From UBA8529 sp964390565 (GTDB lineage Bacteria; Bacteroidota; Bacteroidia; Bacteroidales; Tenuifilaceae): a DNA stretch of 64,000 nucleotides. The DNA lies in the NCBI GenBank assembly GCA_964390565.1, contig CAYMII010000005.1, positions 1-64,000 of the forward strand, read 5' to 3'. Both the position numbers and the translations under genes were made by a program. The notes beneath the pieces are model-generated. The model was not told the origin of the DNA, ran no database searches, and was given only the letters and a program-made list of their open reading frames with translations. This document shows, piece by piece, positions 54,408-61,290 of the stretch. Positions within the stretch are counted from its first letter, which is position 1, and each line of letters begins with the position of its first letter.

Positions 54408-55627
54408 ATCAAAGGAATCTTAGAGAGGGCTCACCATGGCAGATTGCCATCCGAAGGCTAATGAACTCTTGGCTTGCGGTTGCATCCATTGCATTTATCG
54501 CGCTTTGCGCATTGGTTACAACTTTGGGATACCTTATTATCCCCGATTCAACTCCTTATGCAAATCAGCAACATCTGGAAATTGCAACACGTAACCCAGG
54601 AACAAAAGCAACAATGCTGCTTTTACGAAAAGCCGATGATGTTAAACAGAGGAATTGGTTTGGCAAAATGCTTTATGGACAAGATGAAAATTACGTTGAA
54701 CTGCCAATTAACTCTTTTCGGTTTGAGGCAGACAAGATAATTATCGAGGCTTTTGATGATGCCCCAAAGTACGATCCTATCCTTACAGAGTATAGCATTG
54801 CAAGAGTCGCCTACCCAATCTCATCTAATGAAAGAATTCTGGTAAGCAATGATACGGTTAGATTTCGCACATCAGAACTAAAACCAGTTGTAACAACAAT
54901 TGCAGATATCAGAAACACCATTCTAGCAAAGCATCTTAAAAGTAGGCGATTCATCCTTGGTACCGACCGATTTGGTCGCGATATGTATAGCCGTTTAGTA
55001 ATAGGTGCAAGGGTTTCGCTTTCGGTTGGCTTTATTGCTGTATTTATTTCATTAATAATTGGGATATTTTTAGGAGCAATGGCTGGCTTTTTCCGTGGCT
55101 GGCTCGACGATTTCGTGATGTGGTTCGTAAACGTCGTTTGGTCTGTCCCAACATTGCTAATGGTTATTGCCCTTACAATGGTTATTGGCAAAGGGTTCTG
55201 GCAGATATTCATTGCCGTTGGCCTAACCATGTGGGTTGATGTGGCTCGTGTTGTACGCGGGCAGGTTTTAAGCATTCGCGAAAAGGAGTATGTTGAAGCG
55301 GCTCGCGTGCTTGGGTTTAGCCAAATGAGAATTATATTTCTTCATATCGTACCAAATCTTCTAAGCCCAGTGATAATTATCTCTGCAGGAAATTTTGCCA
55401 CTGCAATTTTGCTCGAAGCGGGATTAAGTTTCCTTGGCATAGGTGTTCAACCCCCGATTCCTTCATGGGGAACAATGATTAAGGATCACTACGGCTATAT
55501 TATCATGGATAAAGCCTATTTAGCATTATTGCCAGGGTTAGCAATTATGTTTCTTGTGCTAGCATTTAATTTGCTTGGGAATGGGTTAAGGGATGCTTTA
55601 GATCCTAAAGAGTTAGGGCGTAAATGA
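54404..55627 (+). CDS. OppC/DppC-type ABC transporter permease
   Basis: A 407-residue permease of the dipeptide/oligopeptide/nickel class. The start is probably TTG at 54404, overlapping the previous stop codon; starting at the next Met (54461) would cut the family block PWQIAIRRLMNSWLAV. After helix 1 there is a periplasmic insert of about 150 residues, longer than usual, as in other Bacteroidota members. Then LGTDRFGRDMYSRLVIGARVSLSVG and the ATPase-contact EAA motif EYVEAARVLGFSQMRIIFLHIVPN. No OppB, ATPase or binding-protein gene is next to it. Confidence 0.88.
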   Translation: MNQRNLREGSPWQIAIRRLMNSWLAVASIAFIALCALVTTLGYLIIPDSTPYANQQHLEIATRNPGTKATMLLLRKADDVKQRNWFGKMLYGQDENYVELPINSFRFEADKIIIEAFDDAPKYDPILTEYSIARVAYPISSNERILVSNDTVRFRTSELKPVVTTIADIRNTILAKHLKSRRFILGTDRFGRDMYSRLVIGARVSLSVGFIAVFISLIIGIFLGAMAGFFRGWLDDFVMWFVNVVWSVPTLLMVIALTMVIGKGFWQIFIAVGLTMWVDVARVVRGQVLSIREKEYVEAARVLGFSQMRIIFLHIVPNLLSPVIIISAGNFATAILLEAGLSFLGIGVQPPIPSWGTMIKDHYGYIIMDKAYLALLPGLAIMFLVLAFNLLGNGLRDALDPKELGRK

Positions 55628-55671
55628 GATTGTCAAAGCATCAATAAATTTCAGCCTAAAAAGTGTAAACT

Positions 55672-55707
55672 ATGTCCCTTTAACTTTGTAACGGATGTCC
55701 CTTTAAC
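55672..55707. repeat. Pair of 13-bp direct repeats at the array edge
   Basis: ATGTCCCTTTAAC occurs at 55672-55684 and again at 55695-55707. The preceding GTGTAAACT gives it the look of an insertion-sequence end with multiple transposase sites, but no transposase gene is present. It marks the outer boundary of the cassette array. Confidence 0.4.
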
Positions 55708-55719
55708 ATAACAGCTTGC

Positions 55720-55984
55720 TTAAAACGTTTCCGTGGCAAGAAATGTTGGGGAGTTGAAACCGAACATCTATCCACCGTTAGAAACAAAGTTAAAGGTAAT
55801 AAAAACCCCGCATCTGCAAGGTCTAGCCCCAATATTTTTTAGCATACTGCTTATTTGATATAGTGCATTTTTTAAAATTTGGTTAAATGCACAAACCAAT
55901 TTTTATTATAATCTTATATGATTGAAATACATTTACATATGTGTACTGCATCTAAAAAGCAGCATACTTTGCCACGTGTTGTGC
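55720..55984 (-). repeat. attC-like site 6 (terminal, interrupted)
   Basis: Outer bases TTAAAAC (55720-55726) and GTTGTGC (55978-55984), inner arms GTGGCAAG (55733-55740) and CTTTGCCAC (55967-55975), with spacers of 6 and 2 bases, the same asymmetry as in site 1. A central TTGGGGAG/GCCCCAA pair is shared with site 5. The site is about 120 bases longer than the others because of the insert at 55847-55962. Confidence 0.7.
55847..55962. mobile_element. MITE-like insert inside attC-like site 6
   Basis: A 116-bp AT-rich element. Its ends, CTGCTTATTTGATATAGTGCA and the reverse complement of TGTACTGCATCTAAAAAGCAG, agree at 15 of 21 positions as imperfect inverted repeats. A CATA duplication flanks it (55843-55846 and 55963-55966), within a longer repeated AGCATACT. 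Removing it restores an attC of normal length. It has no coding capacity. Confidence 0.5.
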
Positions 55985-55995
55985 GTAGTTTTTAT

Positions 55996-56361
55996 TTACC
56001 AAAATCTCCACCATTTATTTCTTGATTTCATTTGATTTTTCGAATTATCCTTGGTTGATTCTTCAATCCATTCGCCATCTGCATTCTTTTTCCATTTTTT
56101 ATCAATTCCATCAAGTGTAATTACTACTCCTTCACCATTATCAAGATTTTCTAAGAGGTTTGCATCAAACCAAAAAGACTCTTTAAGTTCTTCGAAAAAA
56201 ACGTTAACAGCATAATCTTCTTTAGGTGTTCCAATTATCTCTAAATCCATCATAGAAGGTGTTGTTTCTCCAAATATTTCTCCAACTCTTCCAGTCAATC
56301 CTTTTGCGTCTGTTTCAGGAGATTTTTTTATTTTGACTTTATTTCCAAATGTTCTAAACAT
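55996..56361 (-). CDS. Cassette 6: small protein of unknown function
   Basis: A 121-residue protein with no signal peptide. It is beta-rich (VGEIFGETTPSMMDLEIIG, then DYAVNVFFEELKESFWFDANLLE) with a Lys/Asn-rich tail ending KWWRFW. The N-terminal part resembles an SH3-like barrel with a GLTGRVGEIFG turn. I do not recognise a named family. It fills almost its entire cassette; its stop codon lies 12 bases before the attC core. Confidence 0.7.
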   Translation of the reverse strand: MFRTFGNKVKIKKSPETDAKGLTGRVGEIFGETTPSMMDLEIIGTPKEDYAVNVFFEELKESFWFDANLLENLDNGEGVVITLDGIDKKWKKNADGEWIEESTKDNSKNQMKSRNKWWRFW

Positions 56362-56483
56362 GTTTTTTTATTTTAATAAATGCACCGATTAATCCTAAAA
56401 TTATAAGAGTCAATTTCTCAATTCCGAAATCTGAATGATAGTAATTTTAAAAATCATTGTAATCATTGTCTTCTAAAAATTAC

Positions 56484-56617
56484 GCACAACGGTTGCTGCT
56501 AAAATTCGTTGGGGAGTTCGAAGCAGCATCTCTGTCCCACGGTAAAAACAATCCCAAATATATAAAAATTAATCTTATCTAACTATCTGCCCCAATGGAT
56601 TTTAGCAGCTGTTATGG
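56484..56617 (-). repeat. attC-like site 5
   Basis: 134 bp. Outer bases GCACAAC and GTTATGG, inner arms TTGCTGCTAAAATTC and GGATTTTAGCAG, and central TTGGGGAG/CTGCCCCAA. The arms are complementary apart from one or two unpaired bases and a short spacer, as in integron attC sites. Confidence 0.8.
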
Positions 56618-56625
56618 GGCGTTTA

Positions 56626-57660
56626 TTATTTTTTAGTCAAAGTCCATTCAACAAATTCTCGCATTACATCATTCCAATGACACTTTGAATAGTCAGGGTT
56701 CCCATTTTTATCCAATTCAAAAAAATTGTGATCTAGTCCAAACCGCCTTTTTATAGTTAAGTTCTTCTTACCATTACTAATAAAAACAAGAGGAACTACA
56801 TCACAAAGACTTGAAGCTAAATCTGCTGTCCCATATGTAAGATAAATAGGTATCTTCAACTTAATTAACGTATAAATAGATGGTTTTGAAAAACTTTTCC
56901 AAGGTAATAGTTGCGGATAATCTTTAAGCATTTGTGGAGTATTTGCTTGCTCCCAGAAATTATACCAATAATCCATATTCTTATCTGCAACTTCCCAAGT
57001 AATTTCTCCTTTTTCAGCACGTACTCTTTCCTCTCTAACCAATTGGTCAATACGTCCAAAAAGATTCGCACCAGAAAGTCCTATTCGAGTGATTTTTTTA
57101 TTCGTATTTGCAAGTTCTGAAACTATATGAATACCCTGAGAATGACCAAAAGCAACTAGTTGGCTTTTGTCAACCCAGTCTTGTTTATGCAAATAGCTAA
57201 TAACAATATTTGCTCTTTTTACATAATTCTCAAGATAATCAGCCTTTAAATAATCTAATCTATAGCTATCCTCTTTTGTTGAGTCTGTTATAAAACTAAA
57301 CTCTTTATTAAGATGGTGAACTGATGCTATTAATGGAGTTTTTGGCATTGAAATTACTACCAGATGATAATACCTTCTTATTATTGAAATATCAAAATTT
57401 GAAATTCCACCTCCAAACATAAAAATATCATGATTTCCAAAGTCAATAAATAAAGGCTTGGGCTGAGAACCTTGGCAAAAAAGAAAAATAGGTTTCTTTT
57501 TGTTGAGTAATGTATCAACTACTATAAAATCAATTGTATCTCTTTTGTTTTTTATTTGAAATTGAATTGCTTGTCGATTAATAACACCCAATTTCTGACC
57601 GAATGCACCTATTGAAAATAAAATAGTGCTAAATAATAAAAGTAACCATAAATTTTTCAT
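56626..57660 (-). CDS. Cassette 5: exported alpha/beta-hydrolase
   Basis: A 344-residue protein with a signal peptide (MKNLWLLLLFSTILFSIGAFGQ). The alpha/beta-hydrolase fold is recognised by the nucleophile elbow GHSQG near residue 170 (LVAFGHSQGIHIVSELA), the following strand ITRIGLSGANLFG, the later strand PIYLTYGTADLASSLCDVVP carrying the acid, and a C-terminal His in FGLDHNFFELDKNG. The family is broad (esterases, peptidases), so no substrate is assigned. It is a periplasmic enzyme carried on a mobile cassette. Confidence 0.82.
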   Translation of the reverse strand: MKNLWLLLLFSTILFSIGAFGQKLGVINRQAIQFQIKNKRDTIDFIVVDTLLNKKKPIFLFCQGSQPKPLFIDFGNHDIFMFGGGISNFDISIIRRYYHLVVISMPKTPLIASVHHLNKEFSFITDSTKEDSYRLDYLKADYLENYVKRANIVISYLHKQDWVDKSQLVAFGHSQGIHIVSELANTNKKITRIGLSGANLFGRIDQLVREERVRAEKGEITWEVADKNMDYWYNFWEQANTPQMLKDYPQLLPWKSFSKPSIYTLIKLKIPIYLTYGTADLASSLCDVVPLVFISNGKKNLTIKRRFGLDHNFFELDKNGNPDYSKCHWNDVMREFVEWTLTKK

Positions 57661-57695
57661 GACTTCTTATTATATGTAATAATTTCTTAAATGCC

Positions 57696-57829
57696 CCATA
57701 ACGCCTGCTGCTAAATTGTCGGCCGGGATGAAGACGCCCGCGTCTTTATCCCGCGACAATTTAGATACCAAGGTAGGAAAAATTTCGCACCGCGAAATCC
57801 GCCCGGCTGAAATTTAGCAGCTGTTATGG
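57696..57829 (-). repeat. attC-like site 4
   Basis: 134 bp. Outer bases CCATAAC and GTTATGG; inner arms CTGCTGCTAAATTGTCGGCCGGG and CCCGGCTGAAATTTAGCAG. The GC-rich loop contains two more nested hairpins (GACGCCCGCGTC and TTTCGCACCGCGAAA). It overlaps the last codon of the cassette 4 gene. Confidence 0.8.
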
Positions 57830-58294
57830 GTTGGTTTTATTTCTTTTTTCTTTCAATTCTTCGCCTTTCTTCATCAATGCAGCATAATAATCTGTCATAG
57901 ACTTCGTTGGGTTTTCTTTCTTCCAATCTTCAAATGATTTATCTGTGCTTACTATCGTTTTATCTTCTAGTTTTGATTTATAATCTTCGTTTTCAGAATT
58001 AGATTCTTTTCCCTTAGTTGACGAAAAATAATCAGTTAAAGATTTTGAAGGATTTTCTTTTTTCCATTCATCATATGCTTTAACAGAACTATAATTTAAG
58101 TCTGATTCATTTCGAGATTTACTGGAGTCAGATTTATATGTCAATTGAAGTAATATATTTTCAAGAAGTTTATTTTGATTTTCGGTAAGTTCAATGCGTT
58201 TATTTATTTTCCAGTACCAACAGTTTAATTCTCGTAGTAAAAAAAATAAGACTAATACTACAATAATAATGATAATGATAGTTGAAAAATCCAT
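57824..58294 (-). CDS. Cassette 4: membrane-anchored protein with duplicated WKKENPxKSxTDYY motif
   Basis: The ATG at 58294 (MDFSTIIIIIIVVLVLF) gives an immediate N-terminal membrane helix; an upstream Met at 58354 would add 20 polar residues. A short coiled coil follows, then a Ser/Lys/Glu-rich soluble tail containing two copies of a 17-residue motif (YDEWKKENPSKSLTDYF and FEDWKKENPTKSMTDYY). The function is unknown; the motif looks like a small peptide-binding or docking element. The stop codon lies inside the R' box of its attC site. Confidence 0.75.
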   Translation of the reverse strand: MDFSTIIIIIIVVLVLFFLLRELNCWYWKINKRIELTENQNKLLENILLQLTYKSDSSKSRNESDLNYSSVKAYDEWKKENPSKSLTDYFSSTKGKESNSENEDYKSKLEDKTIVSTDKSFEDWKKENPTKSMTDYYAALMKKGEELKEKRNKTNP

Positions 58295-58434
58295 AATTTC
58301 ATTTTTTAAATTATTCCTACTCGTCTGGCTTTTCGGTTCCGCCTTTAAAATCAATGCTTTTCTTAAAATATATTAGGTTTCAATATTTTATCTATTTTCT
58401 TTAGGTATCGTGACCTTCGTATCATTAAACTAAC

Positions 58435-58564
58435 CCATAACGTTTGACAATATGGCCAGTAAGGGATTGCGGGCGATTTCCTATCAAGGTACACGAAACG
58501 TTGAAGCGGGCTACAAACCTTCGAATACCTCTGAAACCCTTATTGGCTATATTGTGTGTTGGCA
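58435..58564 (-). repeat. attC-like site 3
   Basis: 130 bp. Outer bases CCATAAC and GTTGGCA; inner arms GACAATATGGCCAGTAAGGG and CCCTTATTGGCTATATTGTG are complementary apart from isolated mismatches. Its sequence differs from sites 1 and 2, but the layout is the same. Confidence 0.8.
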
Positions 58565-58574
58565 ACCGTATTTA

Positions 58575-59345
58575 TTATTTTTTTGTCATTTTATAATGTT
58601 CTAAACTAAAAAAGTCATAAGTTTCTCCAACCCTAAATCCATCATCTAATCCACTGTAAATTGCTTCTTTGTATCCACAAATATCAGTAACCAGAATAGT
58701 TAAAGTATAATTACCTTTTCTTCTGGTCTTTTTTCTTTTGTCTTTTACAATTCCAGTAACATAACAATTTGGAGTTTCATTTAAATCAGGATATTTTTGA
58801 ATCCGATAAATCCAAACGTTTTTCCCTTGTACATTAACTTTATATTCAACTTTAATTGTATCACCAATATTAAAGCTATTAAATTCTCTTTCAGATTCTT
58901 GATGAATCCCATTTTCGATAGAATCTTGAACTATTTTTGCTTTTCCCCAATATTCTTTGTACAATTCAATTTGTTTATCCAAGTCAATCGGCTTGTTGTT
59001 TAGTTTCCTGTGAAATGAGGTTAATATAATTGATGAAATATCATCAGGGTAATAGATTCCGTGTCTATTAAAATACCTTACAAGTGAGTTTTTTCTTTTT
59101 CCCCATAATCCCCAATTATTTCTTATTGCTTGTCCTGTCCCAAAATGAAGTTCAGAAACAGCATCATCTTCATTTTTATTTTTAAATTCATCTTTGTATG
59201 TATCTGACCAAGTACATTCAAGATATGTTATGGCATCATTCAAATCTTTAGGTATGTAGTTATCCGAATACTTGACACAATCATTTTGTGAATAAACAAC
59301 TCCTAAATTAAAAATCAATATGCTAATGATAATCTGTGTTCTCAT
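58575..59345 (-). CDS. Cassette 3: exported protein with DUF6794-like N-terminal domain
   Basis: A 256-residue protein with a signal peptide (MRTQIIISILIFNLGVVYSQ). The first 110 mature residues (IPKDLNDAITYLECTW, HFGTGQAIRNNWGLWGK, YFNRHGIYYPDDISSIIL, HRKLNNKPIDL) resemble the helical DUF6794 family, named from memory. The second half is beta-rich (IGDTIKVEYKVNVQGKNVWIYRIQK) and ends FDFFSLEHYKM-like. No catalytic motif is evident. Confidence 0.75.
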   Translation of the reverse strand: MRTQIIISILIFNLGVVYSQNDCVKYSDNYIPKDLNDAITYLECTWSDTYKDEFKNKNEDDAVSELHFGTGQAIRNNWGLWGKRKNSLVRYFNRHGIYYPDDISSIILTSFHRKLNNKPIDLDKQIELYKEYWGKAKIVQDSIENGIHQESEREFNSFNIGDTIKVEYKVNVQGKNVWIYRIQKYPDLNETPNCYVTGIVKDKRKKTRRKGNYTLTILVTDICGYKEAIYSGLDDGFRVGETYDFFSLEHYKMTKK

Positions 59346-59360
59346 GTCTCTCTATATGGT

Positions 59361-59494
59361 TGCCAACGGTCGGTGGTTTGGGCTGCTGGGGAGTTAATAG
59401 CCAGCGGCGTCATCCCACGTTAAAAACATACTAAAATACTAAAAACTTTCGTATTCGCATCATCAGCCCCAGTAGGCTAAACCACCTGTTAGCC
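59361..59494 (-). repeat. attC-like site 2
   Basis: 134 bp. Outer bases TGCCAAC and GTTAGCC; inner arms GGTGGTTTGGGCTGCTGGGG and CCCCAGTAGGCTAAACCACC. It differs from site 1 at only about a dozen positions, so the two are recent relatives. Confidence 0.88.
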
Positions 59495-59501
59495 AACGTA
59501 A

Positions 59502-60287
59502 TTATTTCCATCTTTCTTTCGAGTAAGAATAAAACTCTTCCAATGACAAAGTAATCGCACTTGCATTTCTTCTAATGTAAAATTCTTCTAAGTTGTTTTT
59601 TTCTACATTCTTAATTATTGTTGGTTTTTGTACATTGGCTGTGATTGACAGAATTGCAATCGTTTTATTTTCAATTGATTTAAATTCAATATCAGAATTT
59701 AATGAATAATCATTCCCGAAATATTTTGCAATTAAATTGTCAAAATGTTTTAAAAATGCATCCATCTTATTGTTTTCTTTGAAAGTAACAAAATCAGTTT
59801 CTTCCAAACCTAAAACCTTTCCATCATCATTAATTCCAATAAATATTTTACCTCCGTTTGTATTAAGAAAGGCTGCTATGTTTTTTATTATGCTAAACTC
59901 AACATATTTTTCAGCTTTCTTGGTTTGCATACAATATCTTAACGAACTTTTAAACTCAACTAATCTATTTTCGCCTTCCTTTATAATATCATCAATATCT
60001 ATTTCAGTTTGCTGAACATTTAGAACTTTAAGTATTTTCTCTTTATAATTCTTAAAATGGCCGTAATTAAGAAGTAAATCTGTGTTAATGTATTCTGTCT
60101 CAATTTCATCTAATGGTCTGTCAAAAATTTCAGATAATTCGATAAGTTTTTTTTCAGGAAATTTTCTCCAATCATTCTCGATTTTGCTCAATGTAGCTGC
60201 ATCAAAACTCAATCTTGAAGCTAATTGAGTTAGAGTCATATTTTTTTTAATTCTATTTTCCTTGATGTAAATTCCAAATGATTTCAA
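59502..60287 (-). CDS. Cassette 2: XRE helix-turn-helix plus AlbA_2 (Schlafen-like) protein
   Basis: A 261-residue cytoplasmic protein. Residues 1-65 form an XRE-type HTH (IKENRIKKNMTLTQLASRLSFDAATLSKIENDWR). Residues about 105-245 form an AlbA_2 domain (GENRLVEFKSSLRYC, IIKNIAAFLNTNGGKIFIGINDDGKVLGLE, EEFYIRRNASAITLS). The conserved acidic residues at the start of AlbA_2 (ENRLVEFK) correspond to the metal-binding acidic residues of Schlafen-type RNases. The domain pair suggests either a regulator or a self-regulated RNase with a defence or stress role; that function is inference only. Confidence 0.85.
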   Translation of the reverse strand: MKSFGIYIKENRIKKNMTLTQLASRLSFDAATLSKIENDWRKFPEKKLIELSEIFDRPLDEIETEYINTDLLLNYGHFKNYKEKILKVLNVQQTEIDIDDIIKEGENRLVEFKSSLRYCMQTKKAEKYVEFSIIKNIAAFLNTNGGKIFIGINDDGKVLGLEETDFVTFKENNKMDAFLKHFDNLIAKYFGNDYSLNSDIEFKSIENKTIAILSITANVQKPTIIKNVEKNNLEEFYIRRNASAITLSLEEFYSYSKERWK

Positions 60288-60307
60288 ATCGTTCTCTTTA
60301 TTATGTT

Positions 60308-60441
60308 GGCTAACGGTCGGTGGTTTGGGCTGCTGGGGAGTTAAAAGCCAGCGGCGTCATCCCACGTTAAAACCATACTAAATTACTAAAAACTTTGGTA
60401 TCTGCATCATCAGCCCCAGTAGGCTAAACCACCTGTTAGTG
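60308..60441 (-). repeat. attC-like site 1
   Basis: 134 bp. Outer bases GGCTAAC and GTTAGTG, spacers GGTCG and CT, inner arms GTGGTTTGGGCTGCTGGGG and CCCCAGTAGGCTAAACCAC, and a central region containing GCGGCGTCATCCCACG. The R-spacer-L layout and unequal spacers are those of integron attC sites. Confidence 0.88.
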
Positions 60442-60461
60442 GCTGGCGTTTTTCTCTCGTC

Positions 60462-61151
60462 TTAAATGCTTTCTAAAATTCTCTTGTTTCTAAGGTTTAT
60501 CAAATCTATCGTATGTGTCTTATATTGTTTATATTCATCAATTGTTTGAGGTAATGGTGGCCGATTAAAATTATCGAACGGCAAAGAAAATTTTATTTGT
60601 TCTTTTTCGTCAATGAAATCCTGCAACATAAAGAACTCAACATATCCACTAAAATCAATAAACAAATCAAAGAATTCTTTGTACCGCATGAGTGTATCAT
60701 AAAGCACACTTTGTTCTTTTTGGTAAAATCTTCGAATGCATTCCAACGTTAAATCAAACCTGTCACAAATTATTCTGTTTACTCCTCTGGCCTGATTTAT
60801 TGTAAAACCATTCTTTTTATGGGCAGGGAAAATTATATGTCCTCCGATTGTACGAACTTTGTATTTTAATTCTTCTATTTCTAAATCAGATAACCAATTA
60901 TCAAATCTTCCATTATATTTTTTGTCAAAGTGCGGACACATTCTATCGCTCGACAAACTACTCAATAAATTGTTTTTTAAAAGTAATCTGCCGTAACTGT
61001 CTCCTACAATTTTCAAATCAAGAGTTTTTCCGCACGGCAACTTTTTATTCCATAAAAATTTATGAACTTCATATAGTTTTTGGCTGTCTGTATCTGGGTC
61101 GCCACATTTACTATCTTGACGAAAATCAAAGTCTATATCGATTTCATTCAT
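60462..61151 (-). CDS. Cassette 1: conserved protein of unknown function (DUF6994-like)
   Basis: A 229-residue soluble protein. The start MNEIDIDFDFRQDSKCGDPDTDS and the later blocks LLLKNNLLSSLSSDRMCPHF, GGHIIFPAHKKNGFTINQARGVN and FIDFSGYVEFFMLQDF are characteristic of a family I recall as DUF6994. No enzyme motif is known to me. Several conserved Asp, His and Cys residues could bind metal. As the first cassette, it is the most recently inserted if the array grows at attI. Confidence 0.78.
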   Translation of the reverse strand: MNEIDIDFDFRQDSKCGDPDTDSQKLYEVHKFLWNKKLPCGKTLDLKIVGDSYGRLLLKNNLLSSLSSDRMCPHFDKKYNGRFDNWLSDLEIEELKYKVRTIGGHIIFPAHKKNGFTINQARGVNRIICDRFDLTLECIRRFYQKEQSVLYDTLMRYKEFFDLFIDFSGYVEFFMLQDFIDEKEQIKFSLPFDNFNRPPLPQTIDEYKQYKTHTIDLINLRNKRILESI

Positions 61152-61189
61152 AATTATACTTTCTTCGGATGCAGCGATGTCACACGCTT

Positions 61190-61290
61190 GCCACTAACTC
61201 GTTTATATGTACGGGTTTTCCGTATATATACGCCCAATTTGGGTGTATAAGTACGGTTCGGGTCGTACTTTATACCAAAGATAACGCTTT
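61190..61290 (-). other. attI-like junction with three tandem dyads
   Basis: The core GTTAGTGGC (61190-61198, minus strand) is the junction with cassette 1. Between the core and the recombinase stop codon are three inverted repeats in 65 bases: 61206-61228 (TATGTACGG/CCGTATATA), 61227-61249 (TATACGCCCAA/TTGGGTGTATA) and 61249-61270 (AAGTACG/CGTACTT). None is followed by a T-run. They may be recombinase-binding sites, a folded attI, or a cassette promoter/operator. Confidence 0.65.

Noticed and set aside
54811..55275. 154-codon minus-strand ORF inside the OppC-type gene
   Set aside because: It is antisense to the conserved permease blocks and has low-complexity Thr/Ile/Asn composition typical of a shadow frame.
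55720..61198. CRISPR array
   Set aside because: The repeats are about 130 bp, palindromic, individually different and separated by whole genes of 0.4-1 kb, which excludes a CRISPR array; no cas genes are present.
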